Below are positions 9,931 through 19,870 of a stretch of 64,000 nucleotides of DNA, piece by piece. Under the pieces are notes generated by a model that worked only from the letters and a program-made list of their open reading frames with translations, was not told the origin of the DNA and ran no database searches. The stretch spans positions 62,001 to 126,000 of the forward strand of contig DALYLQ010000002.1 in assembly GCA_031976225.1 (NCBI GenBank). Reading direction: 5' to 3'. Each line of letters opens with the position of its first letter. Within the stretch, counting starts at the first letter, position 1. Source of the DNA: UBA10646 sp003456175 (GTDB taxonomy: Bacteria; Bacteroidota; Bacteroidia; Chitinophagales; Chitinophagaceae). A program made the position numbers and the translations under genes.

Positions 9931-11892
9931 ATGAAGCACCTACTAGCAAGTATCGGATTACTTGCATGTACTTACGCAAATGCACAACAATTCGACTTTC
10001 AAAATACCAATCGTTGGGTTGCAAAGCCTGCGTTACATAGTGTTCAAGAACAGTTCAAAAAAGAAAGTGCTGTTACCATTTTAGATGATAGAAAAGTTGA
10101 ACTTAAAGAAGATGGTAAGAGTGTGTATATGTTCAACTACCAACATAAAATTATTCGTGTACAAGACGATAAGGGTATTGAAATGTATAATAAAATATAC
10201 ATTGCTATGTACCCGGGTTCAGAGATCATTAACATTAAGGCTCGTACAATCACACCATCACAAAAAGTAATTGAGCTGCCAAGCGATAAAATAAAAGAAA
10301 TTGAAGAAGATGGTCGCCGTTACAAGTTGTTTGCAATGGAAGGTGTAGAAAAGGGTAGTGAGGTGGAGTACACCTATACCATTCGTAGAGATGTTGCTCT
10401 ATTTGGCACTGAAATGTATCAAGATAGTCGTTCACCTATTCAAGAAGGGTTCTTCACACTTACAGTGCCGCTTTTTTTGAAATACGATGTGAAAGGCTTT
10501 AATAATGTTGATGTAAGTAAAGACAGTGTAGTTGATAAAAAACGCATCGTCGCTGCTTATGTAAGCAACGTTCCTTCGCTCGATGAAGAAAAGTATGCTT
10601 ATCGCGATAAATACTTAAAACGTATAGAATATAAGCTTAGTTATAACTTAAGTAAAAATGATGATGTACGCTTGTATACATGGAAGGAGTTCGCCCAAAA
10701 GGCATTCATGATATACACACAAATTGATAGCAAAGAAGAAAAAGCAGTCGATAAATTTTTCAAAAAAATCGATTTAAGCAAAGCATCAAGTGAAGCTGAA
10801 AAAATTCTAGCGATTGAAGATTTTGTAAAAACCAATATTAATGTCGATGAAAATTTAATCGCCGATGGTGCCGATAATATTGAACGTATTGTTGCTACCA
10901 AACAATCTGATGATAAAGGTATAGCAAGGTTAACAGCCGCTTTATTAGGAAAGGCAGGTATCAAGTATCAAATTGTATTTGTGTGCCCTCGCGATGAAAT
11001 GCCTTTTGATGAATCTTTCGAAAACTGGAACAGGGTCGATGATATTATCATTTTCTTTCCAAGTACCGGTAAGTACATACACCCAGAATCTACTGAGTTG
11101 CGTTATCCATACATACCACCAACGTATGCTGGTAGTATTGGCTTATATCTTAAGGGAACAACCATTGGCACGTACACTACTGCATTAGCACAGTTTAAAG
11201 AAATAGATGTTGAACCCTTCGAAGAGCACAAACAAAATCTAATTGCACATGTATCTTTTGTGCCTACACTTGATACGGTAGTAGTTGCTTCGCAGCAAAT
11301 ACTAAGCGGCTATGGCGCCAACAACTACCGTCCGATTTTTGTATTCTTACCTAAAGACAAGCAAGAAGAAACTACCAAAGAAATTATTCAAGCAGCCAGT
11401 GGTTCTAAAGATATAACCAACATAGAAGTTTTGAATAGTGCATTGAACGATGCATTTACAAATAAACCACTTACTATTAAAGGTGTTGCTAAAAGTACTT
11501 CACTACTTGAAACGGCAGGTAATAGAATACTCTTGAAAATCGGAGAGGTAATTGGTCGCCAAGAAGAAATGTATCAAGAAAAACCACGCCAATTACCGGT
11601 TGAGTTAGCATATCCTCACGTACTTAATCGTACTATTACTTTTGAAGTGCCCAATGGTTACAAGGTTCAAAATTTGAACGATGCCAACATAACTGTTGAG
11701 CTAAAAGAAGAGGGCAAAACCACCTGTGGTTTTGTATCACAAGCCACCCAAAAAGGCAATACCATTACCATCGAAATTTTTGAAACCTATGCTAAAATCA
11801 ATTACAGCATGGAGCAATTCGAAACCTTCAAAAAAGTAATTAACGCCGCTGCCGATTTCAATAAAGTAGTATTTGTATTGGCAAAACAGTAA
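9931..11892 (+). CDS. DUF3857 / transglutaminase-like secreted protein, probable pseudoenzyme
   Basis: 653 residues. The signal peptide ends ANA|Q. It has a DUF3857-like beta domain (about 40-240) and a transglutaminase-fold domain (about 285-420). It is a paralogue of the preceding gene, but the active-site region GDCKD is replaced by SDDKGIARL, and the His segment reads NRVDDIIIFFP. The Cys and His of the triad therefore appear lost. The C-terminal domain resembles that of its neighbour. Its place after the MORN-repeat and DUF3857 genes suggests one exported system of unknown function. Confidence 0.8.
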   Translation: MKHLLASIGLLACTYANAQQFDFQNTNRWVAKPALHSVQEQFKKESAVTILDDRKVELKEDGKSVYMFNYQHKIIRVQDDKGIEMYNKIYIAMYPGSEIINIKARTITPSQKVIELPSDKIKEIEEDGRRYKLFAMEGVEKGSEVEYTYTIRRDVALFGTEMYQDSRSPIQEGFFTLTVPLFLKYDVKGFNNVDVSKDSVVDKKRIVAAYVSNVPSLDEEKYAYRDKYLKRIEYKLSYNLSKNDDVRLYTWKEFAQKAFMIYTQIDSKEEKAVDKFFKKIDLSKASSEAEKILAIEDFVKTNINVDENLIADGADNIERIVATKQSDDKGIARLTAALLGKAGIKYQIVFVCPRDEMPFDESFENWNRVDDIIIFFPSTGKYIHPESTELRYPYIPPTYAGSIGLYLKGTTIGTYTTALAQFKEIDVEPFEEHKQNLIAHVSFVPTLDTVVVASQQILSGYGANNYRPIFVFLPKDKQEETTKEIIQAASGSKDITNIEVLNSALNDAFTNKPLTIKGVAKSTSLLETAGNRILLKIGEVIGRQEEMYQEKPRQLPVELAYPHVLNRTITFEVPNGYKVQNLNDANITVELKEEGKTTCGFVSQATQKGNTITIEIFETYAKINYSMEQFETFKKVINAAADFNKVVFVLAKQ

Positions 11893-11917
11893 TACATCAA
11901 TAGCTTCAATAACCCAA

Positions 11918-11945
11918 GGCTGCACTAATAAAGTGCAGCCTTTTT
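11918..11945 (+). terminator. intrinsic terminator after the DUF3857 operon
   Basis: The stem GGCTGCACT / AGTGCAGCC has a 5-base loop and is followed by TTTTT. It lies 25 bases after the stop codon at 11892. Confidence 0.9.
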
Positions 11946-12057
11946 CATTGGTAGTGCATCATTTACCGCAAGGTTAGTACGCCATATAGGTAAGCTTCGC
12001 AGCAATCGTTAACATACAAGATAAGTGCCCTTACGGGTAAATGATTACCTTGCACCC

Positions 12058-13458
12058 ATGAACGCCACATACGATTTCGGAATGGTAGGTTTAGGCGTAA
12101 TGGGTCAAAACCTACTCCTCAATATTGCCGATAATGGTTTTGCAGCCATCGGCTTCGATCTTAATAGCGAAAAAACTACAGCCTTAGAAGCCGCTGCCAC
12201 ACCCGGTACCATGGTAAAAGGTGTAAATAGCCTAGCCGAAATGGTACAAGTACTCAAAGTGCCACGTACGGTAATGCTATTAGTACCAGCCGGTAAGCCC
12301 GTCGACGATGTTATTAACAGCCTGCTACCATTGTTGCAACCCGGCGATATTATAATCGATGGTGGCAACAGTTTTTATACCGATACCATACGCCGTGTAA
12401 CACAAGTTGCGCCAACTGGCATTCATTTCATGGGAATGGGTGTAAGTGGTGGCGAAGAAGGTGCTCGCAGAGGCCCTGCACTAATGCCCGGTGGCGATGA
12501 GAACGCCTATCAACATATTCAGCCAATATTGCAAGCGATAGCAGCAAAAGTACATGGCAACGAGCCTTGCGTTGCTTACATGGGTAAAGATGGTGCCGGC
12601 CATTACGTTAAAATGGTACATAATGGCATCGAATACGCCATCATGCAGCTTATTAGCGAAGTGTACGATATATTAAAGCGTGGTACGGGTGCTAGCAACG
12701 AACAAATGCATGCGTATTTTAACGAATGGAACAACGGTAAGCTTAAGAGTTATTTGATAGAAATTACAGCAGCTATATTCAAGCAAAGCGATACCCTCAC
12801 CAATGCGGCGTTGCTCGATGTAATTTTAGATAAAGCAGGTAGTAAAGGAACCGGAAAGTGGACGAGCCAAGACGCTATGAACCATGGCGTTGCCATCCCC
12901 GTTATTGATGCTGCAGTTGCGTTACGCACTATTAGTAGTTACAAAACACAGCGTACACAAGCGGCTCAGTTATACCCAAGTAGAGTAGGCAAAGTACACC
13001 TTACGGTAAATGAAATTGCCGACGCATTATTTGCAGCTATCATTCTTTGCTATGCACAAGGGTTAAGTTTAATAGCTACTGCAAGTGAACAGCTCAACAT
13101 GCAAGTTCCTCTGCACGATGCAGTGAAAGTATGGCGTGGCGGATGTATTATCCGGAGCACACTGCTTGAAGATTTTTATCAAGCATATCAACGCAACCCA
13201 ATGCTGCAAAATATTCTGCTCGATGCACCATTGGCAGCACAACTGCAAGCCCATATACCTGCATTGCGAAAGGTAATAGCCGAGGCTATTACGGCAGGTA
13301 TTCCGGTAATGGGTTTATACAATGCATTAGGGTACTTCGATAATTACACATTAGAGCGTATGCCCACTAATATGATTCAAGCACAACGCGATTACTTTGG
13401 TGCTCATACCTATCAGCGTACTGATAGAGATGGCATTTTTCATACGCAATGGAGTTAA
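12058..13458 (+). CDS. gnd: 6-phosphogluconate dehydrogenase, decarboxylating
   Basis: 466 residues, matching the usual 468. It catalyses NADP-dependent conversion of 6-phosphogluconate to ribulose 5-phosphate in the cytosol. The Rossmann motif is GLGVMGQNL at the N-terminus. The substrate region is GMGVSGGEEGARRGPALMPGG, the catalytic region is GHYVKMVHNGIEYA, and the C-terminal tail RTDRDGIFHTQW reaches the partner subunit. I chose ATG 12058 over GTG 12025 because the family starts right before the Rossmann strand and the upstream codons are iterated-motif sequence. It is first in a gnd-zwf-pgl run. Confidence 0.95.
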   Translation: MNATYDFGMVGLGVMGQNLLLNIADNGFAAIGFDLNSEKTTALEAAATPGTMVKGVNSLAEMVQVLKVPRTVMLLVPAGKPVDDVINSLLPLLQPGDIIIDGGNSFYTDTIRRVTQVAPTGIHFMGMGVSGGEEGARRGPALMPGGDENAYQHIQPILQAIAAKVHGNEPCVAYMGKDGAGHYVKMVHNGIEYAIMQLISEVYDILKRGTGASNEQMHAYFNEWNNGKLKSYLIEITAAIFKQSDTLTNAALLDVILDKAGSKGTGKWTSQDAMNHGVAIPVIDAAVALRTISSYKTQRTQAAQLYPSRVGKVHLTVNEIADALFAAIILCYAQGLSLIATASEQLNMQVPLHDAVKVWRGGCIIRSTLLEDFYQAYQRNPMLQNILLDAPLAAQLQAHIPALRKVIAEAITAGIPVMGLYNALGYFDNYTLERMPTNMIQAQRDYFGAHTYQRTDRDGIFHTQWS

Positions 13459-13491
13459 GTATTCTCCCCCAATTAATCTAATAATATTACA

Positions 13492-15012
13492 ATGTCAACT
13501 CCTCATAAAATACCACCAGCTAGTGTTGTATTTATTTTTGGTGGCAGTGGCGATTTAAATATTCGAAAGCTAACACCAGCCCTGTACAATTTATTTTTAG
13601 ATGCGTACATGCCCGAACATTTTGCAGTAGTGGGTTTAGGTAGAACGGTTTATAGCGATGTGGCTTATCGAACGCATTTGTACGAGGGCATACAATCGTA
13701 CAGCCGAAGGCTGAATAATGGTAACGAAAGCGATTGGGATGCTTTTAGTAACAATGTGCACTATCAAGTTTTCGATGCTTCTAAAGAAGCAGATTATGCA
13801 TTGCTTACCAATATTGTAAAAACTAAAGAAGCTGCATGGGGCGTACAGCCTAAAGTTATTTTTTACCTAGCAGTAGCACCACAATTGGTGCCAGGTATAG
13901 CTGTGAACCTTGGTAAGATGGATTTATGCCACGATACCCATTGCACACGTGTGGTGGTAGAAAAACCTTTCGGTCACGATTTAGAAAGTGCTCATACACT
14001 CAATCAACTATTGCTGAGCATTTTTAAAGAAGAGCAGATTTATAGAATAGATCATTATTTGGGCAAAGAAACAGTGCAAAATATTGTAGCCTTACGCTTC
14101 GCCAATGCATTGTTTGAACCAATTTGGAACAGAAATTACATTGATCACATTCAAATTACCAATGCCGAAGTAGTAGGCTTAGAAGGGCGTGGTGGGTATT
14201 ATGAACAAAGTGGCGCCTTACGTGATATGTTGCAGAACCATATTCTACAACTTATTTGTATGGTAGCTATGGAGCCACCTACCAGTTTCGATGCGAATGA
14301 AATTCGGAATAAAAAAGTAGATGTATTAAATGCCGTACGCAAAATTGAAAGTGCACATGTACACGAACATGCAGTACGAGGGCAGTATGGTGCAGGAACA
14401 TTACATGGCAATAGTATTCCGGCGTATAGAGCCGAAGAAGGTGTAGATGCTAATAGCGATACCGAAACCTTTGCTGCCATGAAATTATACATTGATAATT
14501 GGCGTTGGCAAGGTGTTCCGTTTTATGTACGTACGGGTAAGCGATTACAACAAAAAACCACTTTCATCACGGTACAGTTTAAGCAAGTGCCTCATTTCGC
14601 TTTTCCTACAGAGGCTGCCGATACTTGGAAGCCTAATAGGCTCATCATTAGCATACAGCCAGAAATGGACATTCGTTTGCGTTTTCAAGCTAAAAAGCCG
14701 GGTCAATCTATGACGTTACATCCGGTGGATATGGTATTTAACTATTCTAATGATTTTGCAGAAGAACATCAACCCGAAGCTTACGAAACACTATTACTCG
14801 ATGTAATGGAAGGTAATGCTACGCAGTTTATGCGTGCCGATCAAATTGAAGCGGCATGGAAAATTGTAATGCCTATTATAAATGCTTGGGAAACGAGTTG
14901 TGCCGTAAAATTCCCGAATTACGATCCGGGCTCTTGGGGTCCCGATGAGGCTGAACAATTGATTACAAAAGATGGTAGGTATTGGATAAATTTACCGCAA
15001 GGCAAGCGTTAA
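13492..15012 (+). CDS. zwf: glucose-6-phosphate 1-dehydrogenase
   Basis: 506 residues. It carries out the first step of the oxidative pentose-phosphate pathway, glucose 6-phosphate to 6-phosphogluconolactone. The nucleotide-binding motif is FGGSGDLNIRKL near residue 16. The active-site signature RIDHYLGKETVQN contains the catalytic His. The substrate site EKPFGHD is at about 160, and the conserved C-terminal part includes FYVRTGKRL. It starts 33 bases after gnd and ends 46 bases before pgl. The last codons (INLPQGKR) are encoded by an iterated-motif variant. Confidence 0.96.
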   Translation: MSTPHKIPPASVVFIFGGSGDLNIRKLTPALYNLFLDAYMPEHFAVVGLGRTVYSDVAYRTHLYEGIQSYSRRLNNGNESDWDAFSNNVHYQVFDASKEADYALLTNIVKTKEAAWGVQPKVIFYLAVAPQLVPGIAVNLGKMDLCHDTHCTRVVVEKPFGHDLESAHTLNQLLLSIFKEEQIYRIDHYLGKETVQNIVALRFANALFEPIWNRNYIDHIQITNAEVVGLEGRGGYYEQSGALRDMLQNHILQLICMVAMEPPTSFDANEIRNKKVDVLNAVRKIESAHVHEHAVRGQYGAGTLHGNSIPAYRAEEGVDANSDTETFAAMKLYIDNWRWQGVPFYVRTGKRLQQKTTFITVQFKQVPHFAFPTEAADTWKPNRLIISIQPEMDIRLRFQAKKPGQSMTLHPVDMVFNYSNDFAEEHQPEAYETLLLDVMEGNATQFMRADQIEAAWKIVMPIINAWETSCAVKFPNYDPGSWGPDEAEQLITKDGRYWINLPQGKR

Positions 15013-15058
15013 GCTGCTACAATGCTCTCTATCCATCATTTACCGTAAGGCAACTATT

Positions 15059-15784
15059 ATGAAACATATGCATGTAATGCTTACCTCTGAACTTGTAGCT
15101 ATTGATATGGCGCAATTTCTGGTACAGCATATGAGAAATGTAATTAGCAAACAACAACATTATACGCTGGTGTTAGCCGGGGGTAGTACTCCGAAAAGGG
15201 TATATGAACTACTGGCACAGCCGCAACGAGCTAGTTTGATTGATTGGGATAAAGTACACATCTTTTTTGGCGATGAGCGTTTTGTACCGTTCGACGACGA
15301 ACGTAATAATGCTCGCATGGCGTACGATGCCTTGTTGAGTAAAGTACCTATTCCGGAGGCAAACATTCACAGAATGCTTACCGAAGGTGTTACGCCTGAA
15401 CAAAGTGCCGAAGCATACGATGTTGTATTGCAACGCTATTTTAAAACTAAGGTTGGTACGTTTGATATGGTGTTGTTGGGTATGGGCGACGATGCTCATA
15501 CGCTGTCGTTATTTCCATTCACACCGGTATTAAAAGAGCAACGGCATTGGGTGCGTAGCTTATGGTTAGAGGCGCAAAATATGTATCGAATTACACTTAC
15601 TGCACCAGTGGTAAATATGGCCAGTAACATTGCTTTTATGGTTACTGGTGCTAATAAACGTGATGCTTTATATATGGTGCTCGATGGCGAACGGAACGAA
15701 GAACGCTATCCATCGCAGTTGATACAGCCTGTGAAGGGTGAGTTGCATTGGTTTGTAGATCAAGATGCTGGCTTTAGATTATAG
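15059..15784 (+). CDS. pgl: 6-phosphogluconolactonase
   Basis: 241 residues, normal for the NagB-like/DevB-type lactonase. It hydrolyses 6-phosphogluconolactone between the zwf and gnd steps. Motifs are LAGGSTPKRVYELL, HIFFGDERFVPFDDERNNARM and LGMGDDAHTLSLFP. The last has Asp where many members have GDGHTASLFP, a mild deviation. ATG 15059 is preceded by an iterated-motif copy at 15037-15050. No clear terminator follows, and the next gene converges. Confidence 0.93.
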   Translation: MKHMHVMLTSELVAIDMAQFLVQHMRNVISKQQHYTLVLAGGSTPKRVYELLAQPQRASLIDWDKVHIFFGDERFVPFDDERNNARMAYDALLSKVPIPEANIHRMLTEGVTPEQSAEAYDVVLQRYFKTKVGTFDMVLLGMGDDAHTLSLFPFTPVLKEQRHWVRSLWLEAQNMYRITLTAPVVNMASNIAFMVTGANKRDALYMVLDGERNEERYPSQLIQPVKGELHWFVDQDAGFRL

Positions 15785-15829
15785 CATACCCCTCTTATTA
15801 TGTACCAATACATACAATGTACTAGTGCT

Positions 15830-16294
15830 TTAGGCCGCTTCCCATGCAGCGAGTACTTGCGCTGTATGATTTTTTGTGTCGGGCTTAGTAATTACGTGTT
15901 GTATTACTCCTTTTTCGTCGATTAAAAATGTAGTACGACTGGTGCCCATGTAGGTTCTGCCCATAAATTTTTTCTCGCCCCAAACACCGTAGGCATTTAC
16001 AATCGTTTGATCTTCATCGGCAATAAGCGAAAAGGGCAGTTCGTATTTGTCTTCAAATTTCTTATGGCTTTTAACGCTATCGGTGCTAACACCAATAATT
16101 GCATAGCCTTGTGCTATCAAGGTATTGTAATTGTCGCGTAGGTTGCAAGCCTGAGCCGTACAGCCAGGCGTATCATCTTTCGGATAGAAGTATAATATTA
16201 CTTTTTTGCCTTTGAAATCTTTTAGTTGAATGGTATTGCCATTCTGATCTTGCCCTTTAAAAGCAGGAGCTTTACTTCCTTTTTCGAGTGCCAT
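15830..16294 (-). CDS. bcp: thioredoxin-dependent thiol peroxidase (Bcp/PrxQ)
   Basis: 154 residues, the full Bcp length. It reduces hydroperoxides using thioredoxin. The motif YPKDDTPGCTAQACNLRDNY contains the peroxidatic Cys and a second Cys 5 residues later, the PrxQ resolving position. The start overlaps the 3' end of the upstream M23 peptidase gene by 23 bases, which indicates co-translation. Confidence 0.95.
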   Translation of the reverse strand: MALEKGSKAPAFKGQDQNGNTIQLKDFKGKKVILYFYPKDDTPGCTAQACNLRDNYNTLIAQGYAIIGVSTDSVKSHKKFEDKYELPFSLIADEDQTIVNAYGVWGEKKFMGRTYMGTSRTTFLIDEKGVIQHVITKPDTKNHTAQVLAAWEAA

Positions 16295-18050
16295 GTTTTG
16301 TAGTTTTACGATTAATTGTAACGCTTTTCTTTTTCTTTTTGTTCGTTGGTGCCGGCTCGTTGCTATAGTTGAAGGCTAAAGTGATAACATTTTTATTACC
16401 CACTATATCACTTGCGTAAATGGTTATGTTGTGTAAGCCCGGAGTAAAGTTTTCCGGTAGCTTCCACCATACATCGTTGTTTTGATAGGCAAATGGTTGC
16501 CAAGTACTATCTATCAAAACACTATCGGCTAACACATCGCTTTGTGTATCGCTGAGGCGTAGCCTGAGTGTAGCGTTCCGATACAAGGTACCATCTGCTT
16601 TCCAAGATATAGGTTGTACCGTTGGTGGTGTTGTATCTATCGTTAATGTAAGTGTACCTAGTTTGTTGAAACCTTCGGCCAGCGCTAACCTGCCAGCAAC
16701 GTTAGCTTTTGCATATTGCGTATAACCACCACTACGTAGGGTGAATAATAACCTTTCGGTAAATGATTGGGCCGCCATTGGAACTGGTACTTGTACAGCA
16801 TATTTGCTATGTACGGGTATAGTAGGATCGTGTAAATACAGTAAGCTGCTGTTGTTGCTTACAAAAGCTTGTCCGAATACAAATGGTACTGTATCGTAAA
16901 AGGCTTGGCTATTGAAGCTAATTGCTGTTAAGCCATTGCCTACCTTATTGGGTTGCTGGGGCGATAATTGCTCGTATTGTTGTGTGGTGTATAATGGTAC
17001 ATTGGCACTACTATCGTAGCGTACTATAAGGTGTACATTAGTGCTATTGCCAGAAGCATCGCTAAGGGTTATTTGAATACGTTGTGCAGTGGTATCACTT
17101 ACGTAAATGATGCCTCGCTTGCCAGCTATATCGTTGAAAATAGGTAAGCTCACGCCGGGTAACTGGCTAATATGTTGTACAGGCTTGCGATGTCGAATCC
17201 AAAAGGGGTAATCAATACAGCCATTACTATAACGTGTGCTATCGTAGCTGAAATTATTGAGTGTGAATTCAAAATAAGGCACTTCATTTACCGTAAGGTG
17301 TGCTTGATAAATGCCAAAATAAAATGGGCTGTTGCTGCTTTTGTCTTCGGCATGTACACCTAACGAAAATTTGCTACTCACCCGAACGGTATCTAAGCCG
17401 TAATAGCCGCTATCGGTTTTGCGAAAACGAATTGGCATGGGTGTTTGAGCATAGGTGCTAACATGTCTGTTGTACCAATACAAGCCGAATAAGGTAGGCG
17501 GAATGGCATCGGGTATTTCAAAACCAAATAAGCGAGGGTTAAGGCAGTTGCCCGTTTTGCTATCGCGAATTTCAAAGTGCAAGTGTGGGCCGCCGCTGGC
17601 GCCAGTATTACCGCTCAAACCAATATACTGCCCTTGTACCACCGGAAATTCGTTGGTTGCAAAGCTGATTTCTTGTGACCAACTTTTGTTCGCGTATTGA
17701 TGGAGTTGCAAGCGTTGTTCTAAGGTGTCGTAAAACCGATTGAGGTGTGCATACACCGTGGTATAGCCGTTGGGGTGTGTAATATAAATAGCTCTGCCAT
17801 AGCCGTAAAGTTCTACTTTAATACGGCTGATATAACCCGCTGCTGCGGCGTAAACTGGCAAATTTTCGCGTTGCTGCGTTCGCAAATCAAAGCCCATATG
17901 GTAGTGATTGTTACGTACTTCACCGAAGTTGGCTGCAAGTTGTAACGGTACTCCCAACGGATTTCTAAAGTAGTTTTGTGGATATGGCTGGGCATTTGCC
18001 GTAAGGCAGGCCAAGTATACCATTGCAACTAGTAAGTAACGTACGTGCAT
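16272..18050 (-). CDS. M23-family metallopeptidase, exported
   Basis: 592 residues. The signal peptide ends LTANA|Q, encoded by an iterated-motif variant (17993-18006). The M23 (LytM) domain is near the N-terminus at about 25-165. Zinc ligands are visible in NNHYHMGFDLRT and GGPHLHFEIRD, and the YAAAAGYISRI and GYTTVYAHLNRF strands are present, so it should be an active peptidoglycan endopeptidase. About 400 residues of beta-rich extension follow, with an Ig-like segment near the end and a Lys/Arg-rich tail (KKKKKSVTINRKTTKHGTRKRK type). It shares a transcript with bcp. Confidence 0.9.
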   Translation of the reverse strand: MHVRYLLVAMVYLACLTANAQPYPQNYFRNPLGVPLQLAANFGEVRNNHYHMGFDLRTQQRENLPVYAAAAGYISRIKVELYGYGRAIYITHPNGYTTVYAHLNRFYDTLEQRLQLHQYANKSWSQEISFATNEFPVVQGQYIGLSGNTGASGGPHLHFEIRDSKTGNCLNPRLFGFEIPDAIPPTLFGLYWYNRHVSTYAQTPMPIRFRKTDSGYYGLDTVRVSSKFSLGVHAEDKSSNSPFYFGIYQAHLTVNEVPYFEFTLNNFSYDSTRYSNGCIDYPFWIRHRKPVQHISQLPGVSLPIFNDIAGKRGIIYVSDTTAQRIQITLSDASGNSTNVHLIVRYDSSANVPLYTTQQYEQLSPQQPNKVGNGLTAISFNSQAFYDTVPFVFGQAFVSNNSSLLYLHDPTIPVHSKYAVQVPVPMAAQSFTERLLFTLRSGGYTQYAKANVAGRLALAEGFNKLGTLTLTIDTTPPTVQPISWKADGTLYRNATLRLRLSDTQSDVLADSVLIDSTWQPFAYQNNDVWWKLPENFTPGLHNITIYASDIVGNKNVITLAFNYSNEPAPTNKKKKKSVTINRKTTKHGTRKRK

Positions 18051-18221
18051 GCTACAAATTAAATGTAACGTAGCGTTTATTATGGCTTTGTGCGGTTAAA
18101 GCTTTGATAAGAAACTAATGAAACGTTGAAAAATTAACCTCGTGGTGTGTAGTAGCGGCTTACTTTTGCACAATTTTGCACGGTAGCCATGGGGTTTTTA
18201 TGGCTGCGAAAAATACACACT

Positions 18222-19868
18222 ATGCCTAGAGATACGAGTATACAATCGGTGTTAATTATTGGAAGCGGTCCTATAGTAATTGGTCAGGCCTGTGAGTTCG
18301 ATTACAGTGGTACGCAAGCCGCTCGTAGCTTGCGAGAAGAGGGTATCAAGGTAATTCTGATTAATAGTAATCCGGCAACGATTATGACGGACCCGATGAT
18401 GGCAGATCGTGTGTATTTGTTGCCACTTACTGTAGAAAGCATAGAACAAATTTTAGAAGAAAATAAAATCGATGCAGTGCTGCCTACCATGGGCGGACAA
18501 ACTGCTTTGAACCTTGCAAAAGAAGCCGAAGAGTTGGGTGTTTGGGAGAAATACAACGTTCGCTTAATTGGAGTAGATATTAAAGCGATTGATAAAGCTG
18601 AGGATAGAGAATTGTTTCGCCAATGGATGATTGCAATGGGGGTGCCTGTTGCACCTGCTAAAACGGCTAACAGTTTCTTAGAAGGTAAAGAGTTTGCACA
18701 AGAAATAGGCTTTCCGCTGGTAATTCGCCCATCGTTCACGTTAGGCGGTACCGGTGGTGGTTTTGTGCATAGCAAAGAGTTTTTAGATGAAGCACTTAAC
18801 CGCGGTTTAACAGCAAGCCCCATACACGAAGTACTCGTAGAAAAGGCCGTGCTTGGTTGGAAGGAGTTTGAACTAGAATTGTTGCGAGATAGTGCCGATA
18901 ATGTTGTAATTATTTGCACGGTAGAAAATTTTGACCCCATGGGGGTACATACTGGCGATAGCATTACCGTAGCGCCTGCTATGACGTTGAGCGACACCGC
19001 TTTTCAGCTCATGCGTAATACGGCCATTAACATGATGCGAGATTTGGGGAACTTTGCCGGTGGTTGTAACGTGCAATTTGCTTTAAACCCTGAAACAGAA
19101 GAAATTATTGCAATTGAAATTAACCCTAGGGTGAGCCGTTCTTCGGCATTAGCATCGAAAGCTACCGGTTATCCTATTGCCAAAATAGCCGCTAAGTTGG
19201 CCATTGGGTATAATCTCGATGAGTTGAGTAATCAAATTACTCAAACTACAAGTGCTTATTTTGAACCTGCACTCGATTATGTAATTGTAAAAATACCACG
19301 CTGGAACTTTGATAAGTTCAAAGGTGCGAACGATACGTTGGGCTTACAAATGAAAAGTGTAGGTGAGGTTATGGCTATTGGTAGAAGCTTTACAGAAGCT
19401 ATACAAAAAGCTTGTGTAAGTTTAGAAAATGAAGCCGTTGGATTAGGTTATTACGGGAAAAGCCAGAAAAAAGCTGAAGAGCTTATTGAGTATATTAAAA
19501 CACCAAAGTGGGATCGCATCTTTAGAATTAAAGATGCACTTATGCTTGGCGTAAGCGTTAAAAGTATTGTACAAGCTACCGGTATAGATCGTTGGTTTAT
19601 TTATCAAATTCAAGATTTATGTACGATAGAAAAAGCATTAGCCGAACATACCCTAGAAAGCTTGCCAATAGATGTATTAAAAGAGGCTAAAAAGCATGGC
19701 TTTAGCGATGAGCAAATTGCACGTATTCTCGATGATAAGTGTACTGCCGACGAAGTATACGAAAAGCGTAAAGCTGCCGGCATTACAAGAGTGTTCAAAA
19801 TGGTAGATACTTGTGCAGCCGAGTTTGAAGCTAAAACACCTTATTTCTATAGCACCTTTGAAGCCTAA
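18222..19868 (+). CDS. carB: carbamoyl-phosphate synthase large subunit, N-terminal half only
   Basis: 548 residues, whereas a normal CarB has about 1,070. It contains the first synthetase unit: N-terminal lobe GSGPIVIGQACEFDYSG, ATP-grasp domain (RPSFTLGGTGGGF, NVQFALNPETEEIIAIEINPRVSRSSALASKATG), and the oligomerisation domain ending TPYFYSTFEA. The stop falls exactly where the second half (KILVLGSGPNRIGQG type) would begin. It catalyses the carboxyphosphate half-reaction for arginine and pyrimidine synthesis. ATG 18222 was preferred over 18189 because MPRDTSIQ fits family N-termini. The second half is not in the window. This is either a split CarB or a truncation at the domain border. Confidence 0.85.
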   Translation: MPRDTSIQSVLIIGSGPIVIGQACEFDYSGTQAARSLREEGIKVILINSNPATIMTDPMMADRVYLLPLTVESIEQILEENKIDAVLPTMGGQTALNLAKEAEELGVWEKYNVRLIGVDIKAIDKAEDRELFRQWMIAMGVPVAPAKTANSFLEGKEFAQEIGFPLVIRPSFTLGGTGGGFVHSKEFLDEALNRGLTASPIHEVLVEKAVLGWKEFELELLRDSADNVVIICTVENFDPMGVHTGDSITVAPAMTLSDTAFQLMRNTAINMMRDLGNFAGGCNVQFALNPETEEIIAIEINPRVSRSSALASKATGYPIAKIAAKLAIGYNLDELSNQITQTTSAYFEPALDYVIVKIPRWNFDKFKGANDTLGLQMKSVGEVMAIGRSFTEAIQKACVSLENEAVGLGYYGKSQKKAEELIEYIKTPKWDRIFRIKDALMLGVSVKSIVQATGIDRWFIYQIQDLCTIEKALAEHTLESLPIDVLKEAKKHGFSDEQIARILDDKCTADEVYEKRKAAGITRVFKMVDTCAAEFEAKTPYFYSTFEA

Positions 19869-19870
19869 GT

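Noticed and set aside
18161..18168. TACTTTTG, a possible -7 promoter box before carB
   Set aside because: Matches TAnnTTTG but no -33 TTG lies at an acceptable distance; left out of the feature list.
18302..18997. 231-codon ORF antisense to carB
   Set aside because: Ser/Leu-rich shadow translation of a strongly conserved gene on the other strand; no family resemblance.
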